A stretch of DNA of 7,928 nt from T1SED10-198M sp003554345 [NCBI: Candidatus Sumerlaeota bacterium]. Lineage in GTDB: Bacteria; Sumerlaeota; T1SED10-198M. The translations under genes were made by a program, and so were the position numbers. Shown piece after piece: positions 1-4,972 of this stretch (the first letter of the stretch is position 1; every line of letters starts with the position of its first letter). Below the pieces are notes generated by a model. It did no database searches and had not been told where the DNA came from. It was given only the letters and a program-made list of their open reading frames with translations. The DNA lies in the NCBI GenBank assembly GCA_003554345.1, contig PWGE01000213.1, positions 1 through 7,928 on the forward strand, written 5' to 3'.

Positions 1-243
1 TGTTATCAATTTCAAAGAAACTGGCAGGTATTTCCCAGAAACGATTGCTGGCGGCCTATGGATACACCCGAAGATATGAACAGATCTTTTGCCGGCGTCA
101 TTCTGGAGCTGAAAACATACAGTGATGTGCCTCTCTGGATGGTGGAACTAACTAAACGCTTTAACCTTGAAAGGATTGGCTTTTCCAAGTATTATACCGC
201 TGTTCGAAAGGAAATGATATTCAACGGCGGCTATGTTCTTTAA
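1..243 (+). CDS. VTC-domain (polyphosphate polymerase-like) protein, C-terminal 80 residues
   Basis: The reading frame is open from the first base, so this is the 3' end of a gene that starts upstream; the ATG at 58 is internal and is not the start. The fragment carries the end of a VTC domain: a strand reading VILELKTYSD (residues 33-42 of the fragment), then PLWMVELTKRFNLERIGFSKYY (45-65). The pattern LEvK..plW...l...f.l.r..fSKY is how VTC domains finish. VTC domains have the triphosphate-tunnel fold; in yeast Vtc4 the domain makes polyphosphate from ATP, and bacterial homologues are annotated as polyphosphate polymerase domain proteins. The Lys of SKY and the Glu of LELK fit conserved tunnel residues, but most of the tunnel is outside the window, so activity cannot be judged. 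A DUF4956 gene follows after 32 bases, a frequent partner, which supports the call. No membrane segment is visible in this part. Confidence 0.8.
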   Translation, partial: CYQFQRNWQVFPRNDCWRPMDTPEDMNRSFAGVILELKTYSDVPLWMVELTKRFNLERIGFSKYYTAVRKEMIFNGGYVL

Positions 244-266
244 AGAATATAAATAACTATTAAGTT

Positions 267-271
267 GAGGA
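267..271 (+). promoter_or_regulatory. Ribosome binding site of the DUF4956 gene
   Basis: GAGGA lies 4 bases before the ATG at 276 (TTGAGGAAATTATG). It is the clearest Shine-Dalgarno in the operon and fixes this start. The two downstream genes have only weak sites and appear to depend on stop/start overlap instead. Confidence 0.65.
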
Positions 272-275
272 AATT

Positions 276-950
276 ATGGGTGAGATTTTTGCTCCGGCAC
301 GAGTATTAGGCTTCCAGGAAGTTCTTATTTCTTTGTTGTTCACCTTTGTATTGACGATGGCAATAGCGACCATATATCGGTGGACATATCAAGGGCTTTC
401 TTATTCCCGCTCTTTTGTTCATACCCAGATACTGGGGGGAATAGTCGCTACCGTTATGATTATGGCTATAGGAGATAGTCTGGCCAGAGGATTAGGGATT
501 TTAGGGACTCTGGCCATTATCCGGTTTCGTACACCTATTCGGGATCCCCGCGATATAATTTTTCTTTTTGCCTGTTTTGCAGTAGGAATAGGTTCCGGAG
601 CAGGAGTGTATCCTGTGGTCATTCTGGGAACGGTGTTTTTTTGTGTAACGGCTCTTTTTCTTCATATTTCTCCTTTTGCTTCCCGTCGCCAGTATGAAGG
701 TATTTTACGATTTATGCTCCCGGTGCACAACGAGTCGGAAGATGAGGTTAAAAAGGTGTTGCGAAAGTTTTGCACTTCCACCGTGCTGGTGGCAATGAGG
801 GAAGCTGTACAGGGGGAGGTGATAGAATATTCTTATCAGATTCGTCTCAAAGATCCCTCTTTTCACAGTGAACTTCTTGACCAGTTGCATAATGTGCGTA
901 ATATTTCGGATGTGAACCTTATCATGCAAAGAGCGACGGTCGAGTTATGA
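276..950 (+). CDS. DUF4956 domain multi-span inner-membrane protein
   Basis: This is a 224-residue protein with an N-terminal membrane half and a soluble C-terminal half. Hydrophobic segments lie at about 14-34, 50-67, 93-110 and 111-130. Between them is the family's hallmark loop GTLAIIRFRTPIRDPRD (77-93), followed by AVGIGSGAGVY (102-112). This matches DUF4956, a family of unknown biochemical function often encoded next to VTC-domain proteins. Residues 144-224 are charged, mixed alpha/beta and probably cytosolic; the layout resembles a small ACT-like regulatory domain (inference). The loop plus Gly-rich helix also recalls MgtC/SapB proteins. The gene sits 32 bases after the VTC gene and overlaps the adaptor gene by 4 bases, so it is part of the same operon. 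A plausible role is the membrane anchor or translocation pore for the VTC enzyme, much as Vtc1-type membrane segments serve the yeast complex; this is not shown by the sequence. Confidence 0.88.
   Translation: MGEIFAPARVLGFQEVLISLLFTFVLTMAIATIYRWTYQGLSYSRSFVHTQILGGIVATVMIMAIGDSLARGLGILGTLAIIRFRTPIRDPRDIIFLFACFAVGIGSGAGVYPVVILGTVFFCVTALFLHISPFASRRQYEGILRFMLPVHNESEDEVKKVLRKFCTSTVLVAMREAVQGEVIEYSYQIRLKDPSFHSELLDQLHNVRNISDVNLIMQRATVEL
947..950 (+). other. ATGA stop/start overlap, DUF4956 to adaptor
   Basis: The TGA stop of the DUF4956 gene (948-950) lies inside ATGA, which also supplies the adaptor start (947). There is no strong Shine-Dalgarno upstream, so the adaptor is probably translated by coupling to the preceding gene. 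Confidence 0.7.
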
Positions 951-2107
951 TGAGAAAGATTATAAAGTATCATCAGGCCGGCTTTTTTCATCCTCTTGTG
1001 TTCTGGACCCGTATAAAAAGATTCTGGCCTTTTCTGGTCTGGATGGGAATCCTGATAATTGCTGCCTACTTGTATTTTCAGGAAGAAAGAATGGGGGCTT
1101 TTCTGGGGATAGTGGAAGGTCCGCGTGAATTGACCGCTCCCCTTGAAACAGCCCGGTTGAAAGAAGTGCATGTTGAACCGGGAAGTGAGGTTGAAAAGGG
1201 AACAGTTCTGGCTCATTTTGATACTTCATTGCTTGATGGTGAACTGGCTATGGAATGGCTGGAAATAGAACGCCAGTTCAGTGGAATAGTAAATGAAGTG
1301 GAAAAGGAGCTTCATAATGCCCGGGTGGAATATAATCTGGATCGTTCTGAACTGGAAGCGATCAAAGAGGAGATAGAATATTTAAAAGACTTAATGGAAA
1401 GACGTTTGATTTCTGGCGATGAGCTTACAGAAATGCGGATCAGAAAAAAAATTCTGGAAGATGCTGTGGAAATGCACCCGGAAACGGTAGAAAAACTTCG
1501 TAAAGAGCTGGCTCAGGTAAAAGAGAAACGAGATGTGGCTCTTGAGTGGTTGGGAGAAGGTGCCCGACAGGCTACTCTGGAGACATTTGAGTGGGACCGG
1601 TTAGAAGATATGGTGGATGTTGAACTGGAAAGCCATATCGAGCGTATTGGACACTTGCTTCAACGGAGAAAAGAGTACACGCTGCGTGCTAATCGGGATG
1701 GGGTTGTGTCTCAGGTTTTTCGACATCCAGGAGAGGTGGTTTCAGAAGGCGATACCGTATTATCCCTGTTGACAGAAGGTGATTACAGGGTAGAAGGCTA
1801 TCTTTCCGAGGCAAGAGCCCAGGACCTTCGGGTTGGATCAGAGGTTTATATAGCCAGACAGGGCAGAGAAGAGGATATGAGAAAAGCGCAGGTGGTGGCC
1901 CTGGAACCTGAAATGATTTACCTCCCTGAACACGTCAGCCCAGTTCCCGGCAGTCCTCTTCGTGGTAGAAAGGTTATAATGATTCCCGATGATGATACCA
2001 ATCTTATTGCCGGTGAAACTGTTTATGTCCATATAACAATGCCCTGGTGGATTCGTCTGGAAAAGGCCTTTTGGAATCTCTTTTCACGGGAAAAGAATGA
2101 TTCATGA
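947..2107 (+). CDS. HlyD-family periplasmic adaptor (membrane fusion protein)
   Basis: This 386-residue protein has the classic adaptor layout. A short basic cytosolic N-terminus is followed by one membrane anchor (about 27-44). The first lipoyl-like half is at about 62-92 (LTAPLETARLKEVHVEPGSEVEKG). A long, highly charged helical hairpin spans about 95-240, and the second lipoyl half is at about 245-276 (RANRDGVVSQVFRHPGEVVSEGD). A beta-barrel and membrane-proximal region runs from about 280 to 365. Such adaptors bridge an inner-membrane unit to a TolC-type channel. The start codon overlaps the previous stop (ATGA, 947-950), and the next base triplet is also ATG, so residue 1 could equally be at 950. 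The C-terminus (MPWWIRLEKAFWNLF, 365-379) is amphipathic and aromatic, and could touch the membrane. The usual partner, an ABC or RND pump, is not in the window; the neighbours are DUF4956 and TolC genes. The family call is secure but the substrate is unknown. Confidence 0.87.
   Translation: MMRKIIKYHQAGFFHPLVFWTRIKRFWPFLVWMGILIIAAYLYFQEERMGAFLGIVEGPRELTAPLETARLKEVHVEPGSEVEKGTVLAHFDTSLLDGELAMEWLEIERQFSGIVNEVEKELHNARVEYNLDRSELEAIKEEIEYLKDLMERRLISGDELTEMRIRKKILEDAVEMHPETVEKLRKELAQVKEKRDVALEWLGEGARQATLETFEWDRLEDMVDVELESHIERIGHLLQRRKEYTLRANRDGVVSQVFRHPGEVVSEGDTVLSLLTEGDYRVEGYLSEARAQDLRVGSEVYIARQGREEDMRKAQVVALEPEMIYLPEHVSPVPGSPLRGRKVIMIPDDDTNLIAGETVYVHITMPWWIRLEKAFWNLFSREKNDS
2104..2107 (+). other. 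ATGA stop/start overlap, adaptor to TolC
   Basis: The adaptor stop TGA (2105-2107) overlaps the ATG (2104) of the TolC-family gene, the same arrangement as at 947. The nearest purine run (GGGAAAAGAA) is distant from the start, so translational coupling is likely. This ties the outer-membrane protein to the adaptor as a matched pair. Confidence 0.7.
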
Positions 2108-3336
2108 ATAGCAGAACAGCCGTCCCCCTTTTTATCTTCCTTTTGTTCAGTGTATTTATTTTTTCAGAGACCTCAGCAGATAAGCTGACTCTTGATCGGG
2201 CTGTGGAAGCTGCTCTGGACTATGATGCTGAACTAAGCCGGAAACGGTCGATGATAGAGGTGACATCTGCACAGGCGCTGGCATATAAGGATCGGGATGA
2301 CCCTCAATTACGGGTACAGGCAGATGATGAGGGTGATATAGAAGTGGCTCTCCGCTATTTCCTTATTCATCCCTGGATGAAAGATGCCCGTAGAGAACAG
2401 GGACAGGCAGCCCTGAGAGCAGAAAAAAAACTTTTTAACAGGCGAAAATGGGAGGTTAAGTCCACGGTCTATGAATCTTTTGCTTCTCTTTACTTTTTAG
2501 AAGAAGACTTGAACAGGCAGCAAGAACTCATTGAGTTATACAAACAGCATAAGGACCATATAGAAGAAAAAAAAGATGAGTATCTTGCTACAAAGGCTCA
2601 ATTGCTGACGATAGAAGCACAGCTGTTAGAACAAAAATGGGAACATTCCCGTGACATGAAACAGCTTCAGAGATTGAAGGATGAACTGAGAAAATTTACC
2701 GGTTTGTATCAATGGAAAGAAGGGATAATCTTTCCTGGTTGGTTAACAGATTTTCAACCTTTTGAGTGGCAGGAAGAATCAATGATACAGGAATTATACG
2801 AGAAACATCCCCAACTTGATTATTTGAAGTGGCAGGAGAAAGAGTTGAATTTTCTCCGGCAGGAATATGAAAAAGAAAGTATTCCCTGGCCTGAATATAT
2901 ACAGGCTTCTGCATCTTCTGATTCCAGCGTCTTTCCTGATGATTCCTGGGCCGTTCAGCTGGGAATAAATATTCCTCTTTTTTCCAGGAGGCATGCAAAA
3001 CATGCTGTGGTGAGCGAGAGAATTGACTCCAAACAGAAAAGTCGTCAATATTATCAGAGAGACCTTGCAAATGAACTCCGTAGCCAGCTGGATGAAGTGA
3101 CCAGATGGCAGGATGAATTAAAGACATTCCAGTCTACCTGGGATGGATACTATGAAAGAATAGAAAATTATTTGAAAGATCCTGTTACCCGGGACAAACT
3201 GGATGTAGTGGAAGATATTGAAATGCAAAAAAGATTGCTTCAAACGGAGCGTTCAGCGCTCTCTCTTCAGAGAAACATTATCGAAGCGGTCCTGACAGTG
3301 AGACAAACGGCAGCTTCCCCCATTTTACTTCCGTAA
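2104..3336 (+). CDS. TolC-family outer-membrane channel protein
   Basis: This 410-residue protein has a signal peptide (hydrophobic core about 7-20, probable cleavage after ETSA near residue 25) and no lipobox Cys. The mature N-terminus reads LTLDRAVEAALDYDAEL (28-44), the typical first helix of outer-membrane efflux proteins. Two halves follow, each with a barrel strand pair and long polar helices. The strands are at about 67-88 (LRVQADDEGDIEVALRYFLI) and 264-292 (ending WAVQLGINIPLF). Helices fill about 92-200 and 222-258, and then 295-400. The length is near the low end of the family. TolC trimers form a channel across the outer membrane and a periplasmic tunnel that docks with HlyD-type adaptors, which is exactly the gene upstream. 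It is the last gene of the operon; a minus-strand gene faces it across a 151-base spacer. The helical parts are unusually rich in Glu, Lys and Gln and divergent, so the assignment rests mainly on architecture. Confidence 0.83.
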   Translation: MNSRTAVPLFIFLLFSVFIFSETSADKLTLDRAVEAALDYDAELSRKRSMIEVTSAQALAYKDRDDPQLRVQADDEGDIEVALRYFLIHPWMKDARREQGQAALRAEKKLFNRRKWEVKSTVYESFASLYFLEEDLNRQQELIELYKQHKDHIEEKKDEYLATKAQLLTIEAQLLEQKWEHSRDMKQLQRLKDELRKFTGLYQWKEGIIFPGWLTDFQPFEWQEESMIQELYEKHPQLDYLKWQEKELNFLRQEYEKESIPWPEYIQASASSDSSVFPDDSWAVQLGINIPLFSRRHAKHAVVSERIDSKQKSRQYYQRDLANELRSQLDEVTRWQDELKTFQSTWDGYYERIENYLKDPVTRDKLDVVEDIEMQKRLLQTERSALSLQRNIIEAVLTVRQTAASPILLP

Positions 3337-3487
3337 TGGTTTATTGAGTTTTCTCTCTTTTAAATTCGCCCTCTAAAATCTTTCCCTGTCCTTCAGTGAA
3401 CAGGCGTGTTCTATAGAAAAATCGATTGTTTCTGATGTATTAACCGGTCCTGTTTCATGTGTATGTTATTTCTTCTGAGAAAAAATG
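3337..3487. other. Convergent spacer without a clear terminator
   Basis: These 151 bases separate the ends of two convergent genes. Two short hairpins are visible: GAACA/TGTTC with a GGCG loop (3398-3411), and TTTCT/AGAAA with a TCTG loop (3469-3482). Neither has a following T-run on either strand, so neither is a normal intrinsic terminator. No small gene or RNA is evident. Confidence 0.5.
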
Positions 3488-4675
3488 TTATGAAAAATAA
3501 GGGACTGGCTGGTTAAGCCATCGATGATGAAAGCTGTACCAGAGATATACTGATCCAAAGATGAGGTAGTTTAACCCGTAATCGGAAAAAGTGAGAATAT
3601 TTGCATGTTGACGCAGTATGAGAGCAAATAATAACCCGGCAAGAGATGGTATTGCCAGAATAATAGCGCAATTTCGGAAAAGAAGATCCAGTCTTTTTTT
3701 CATAGAGGTGAGGCAGAGTTGAAAGGTGACCAGCAGAGTGAGAAAGGGAACAAGTAAACCAACATGAGGAAAGTGTGTCTCAAAACGAGAAAGTTTTTCA
3801 TAAGTGTGAAGAGGAGTGAATTCTGCTGGAGAAGCCAGGTAAAACGAGAAACCAAGGATGATGGTAACAATTCCGGCTATGAAAGTATATTTGAAAGCGT
3901 TTTTCCAGCCCGTATTCTGAATGGAGAAGGAGAAAAGAAGCGGGAGTAGTAAAATATATTGAAATCTGGAACAGAGGGCTATTCCAAGAAAAATAGAAGC
4001 AGGAAAAAGCCATTTTGTCTTTTGAACGCCTTTGAGTATCAGTAAAGAATAGAACGTTACGGCAATAAAGATATAAAGATTGTTTGCGATCAAATCGCCC
4101 CCGGTTAAAAATTCCTGGGAGACTATGGGGGAAAGCAGGAACAAAGACCCCAGTAAATATAAACCGGTTCGAAAGTCCTTGCTTAAAGAATATAGCACCA
4201 GTACAAAAAGTATAATCCAGAATAAATTCTGGTATCCACTGTTACCAAGTATCACGAAAGGGACGGCCAGTAAAATAGCACCTGGTAACGGGGAAATGGG
4301 GTTTCCTAAATATGTTCGTACAGCATAGGGATATTGCAGTGATAAAATTTGTTCGGCAGCTTTGTTGAGGGCATTTCCCCTGTCGTTACCACCCCCAATA
4401 ATCCCGGTATCGGCCAGAGGATGTATAAGATGAAAGTTTATAGCCATTAAAATGAGAATGAAAATGAAAAGTATAATGGCTTCTTTTTGGGTTATTCTTT
4501 CATAAAACAGATGAAAAGCATGGCGGCTGAAATGAGAAACCAGCACGTAAATAACGAGAGCATATATCAGAAAACCACCAATGCCGGTATATTTAAGGAG
4601 TTGTCCCAGTGAGGGGAATATAAGGATAAGGGTGAAACAATAAGTCCAGTTTTGACGTGAGGTGAGACTTTTCAT
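3488..4675 (-). CDS. Polytopic membrane protein, GT-C-type glycosyltransferase-like
   Basis: This 395-residue protein is strongly hydrophobic, with roughly ten membrane segments (about 12-30, 32-48, 65-83, 129-144, 149-163, 171-185, 198-215, 222-250, 263-282, 305-321, 335-355 and 367-381). The first large external loop has the most conserved-looking stretch: ADTGIIGGGNDRGNALNKAA (88-107), then YPYAVRTYLGNPISPLPGA (115-133). An acidic residue in this first loop, here Asp98, followed by a motif before the next membrane helix, is typical of GT-C enzymes, which transfer sugars from polyprenyl-phosphate carriers outside the inner membrane. A second motif, FLTGGDLIANNLY (189-201), sits at the start of a later segment. 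There is no clear match to a named subfamily, so the substrate is unknown. The start at 4675 is preceded by only a weak AAGG 12 bases away. It is a lone gene, convergent with the operon and divergent from the activase gene, with no functional link visible. Confidence 0.6.
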   Translation of the reverse strand: MKSLTSRQNWTYCFTLILIFPSLGQLLKYTGIGGFLIYALVIYVLVSHFSRHAFHLFYERITQKEAIILFIFILILMAINFHLIHPLADTGIIGGGNDRGNALNKAAEQILSLQYPYAVRTYLGNPISPLPGAILLAVPFVILGNSGYQNLFWIILFVLVLYSLSKDFRTGLYLLGSLFLLSPIVSQEFLTGGDLIANNLYIFIAVTFYSLLILKGVQKTKWLFPASIFLGIALCSRFQYILLLPLLFSFSIQNTGWKNAFKYTFIAGIVTIILGFSFYLASPAEFTPLHTYEKLSRFETHFPHVGLLVPFLTLLVTFQLCLTSMKKRLDLLFRNCAIILAIPSLAGLLFALILRQHANILTFSDYGLNYLIFGSVYLWYSFHHRWLNQPVPYFS

Positions 4676-4837
4676 TTTGTTTATTTACCTTAATTTTTTT
4701 CTGATAAAAGTCAAGAACGTGACGTGGATAATATCAGAACAGCCTGTATAAATTGATACTGGAAAAATTTTTTTAAAACTTTTCAATCTATTATTATACA
4801 ATATATAACTTGTTAAAGTAAGCATACAGAAAGTCTG

Positions 4838-4847
4838 CTTTATAAAG
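4838..4847. repeat. CTTTATAAAG palindrome, copy 1
   Basis: This perfect 10-base palindrome CTTTATAAAG recurs at 4922-4931. Reading copy 2 on the other strand, the match extends to TGCTTTATAAAG, so the pair is an inverted repeat of 12 bases. Such a pair around a promoter could bind a dimeric regulator; that role is inference. Confidence 0.5.
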
Positions 4848-4859
4848 GTTTCTAAACCT
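4846..4859. repeat. AGGTTT-ct-AAACCT inverted repeat
   Basis: Two perfect 6-base arms are separated by 2 bases, abutting the first CTTTATAAAG copy and just upstream of the TATACT candidate -10. The 2-base gap is too small for an RNA hairpin, so a protein-binding site is the more sensible reading, with low confidence. Confidence 0.35.
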
Positions 4860-4876
4860 GAAATTATACTCTGAAA

Positions 4877-4896
4877 AATGGCTCTTAAGTGCCATT
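4877..4896. promoter_or_regulatory. 20-base palindrome, candidate operator
   Basis: AATGGC T CTTAAG T GCCATT is symmetric over 20 bases; only the T:T pair at 4883/4890 breaks the symmetry. It lies 7 bases after the candidate -10 TATACT (4865-4870), so it would cover the start of transcription toward the activase gene, a usual place for a repressor operator. It does not match the consensus sites for Rex, FNR/CRP, Fur or LexA that I can recall. It could instead form an RNA hairpin, but no T-run follows to make it a terminator. Confidence 0.5.
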
Positions 4897-4921
4897 ATAT
4901 GGACTCTTTATCATTTGAATT

Positions 4922-4931
4922 CTTTATAAAG
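4922..4931. repeat. CTTTATAAAG palindrome, copy 2
   Basis: This is the second identical copy of the palindrome at 4838-4847. The centres are 84 bases apart, close to eight helical turns, so both copies face the same side of the DNA. The 20-base palindrome lies between them, 44 and 40 bases from the two centres. Confidence 0.5.
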
Positions 4932-4960
4932 CAATGCAATTTGTTATTATAAGTTGTATG

Positions 4961-4966
4961 GGTGAT
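4961..4966 (+). promoter_or_regulatory. Ribosome binding site that selects the start at 4973
   Basis: GGTGAT matches the 3' part of the full Shine-Dalgarno AAGGAGGTGAT and lies 6 bases before the ATG at 4973. In-frame ATGs at 4934 and 4958 have no such site, and the family's N-terminal strand (MRLGIDTGSS) begins exactly at 4973, so that start is preferred. Confidence 0.5.
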
Positions 4967-4972
4967 AAAACA

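Larger units (their letters stand above)
4676..4972. promoter_or_regulatory. AT-rich divergent intergenic region
   Basis: These 297 bases separate two divergently read genes and must hold both promoters. The DNA is very AT-rich, with an A/T-tract block at 4763-4778 that may be curved. Toward the activase gene, TATACT (4865-4870) is a fair -10 and TATTAT (4945-4950) another, but neither has a good -35 at the right distance. Toward the minus-strand gene, TTGACT (minus strand, 4714-4709) resembles a -35 but has only a poor -10 (TAAGGT). Several palindromes listed separately cluster at 4838-4931. No ORF or RNA gene is evident. Confidence 0.55.

Noticed and set aside
58-243. A 61-residue small protein starting at ATG 58
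   Set aside because: The same frame is open to the window edge, and the residues before the ATG continue into the VTC-domain end, so this is an internal Met of a truncated gene.
863-1216. Minus-strand ORF of 117 residues
   Set aside because: It lies across the end of the DUF4956 gene and the start of the adaptor gene, both with clear family features, and its translation has no recognisable domain.
2696-3127. Minus-strand ORF of 143 residues
   Set aside because: It is antisense to the TolC-family gene, with low-complexity content and no domain or ribosome site; it is a shadow.
3398-3411. GAACA-ggcg-TGTTC hairpin as a terminator of the operon
   Set aside because: The stem is only 5 pairs and there is no T-run after it on either strand.
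3469-3482. TTTCT-tctg-AGAAA hairpin as a terminator for either convergent gene
   Set aside because: The stem is AT-rich and weak, and the A-run follows it on the plus strand, the wrong arrangement for an intrinsic terminator in either direction.
4709-4714. TTGACT on the minus strand as a solid -35 box for the GT-C-like gene
   Set aside because: The only -10 at a suitable distance (TAAGGT) is poor and would overlap the region needed for ribosome binding.
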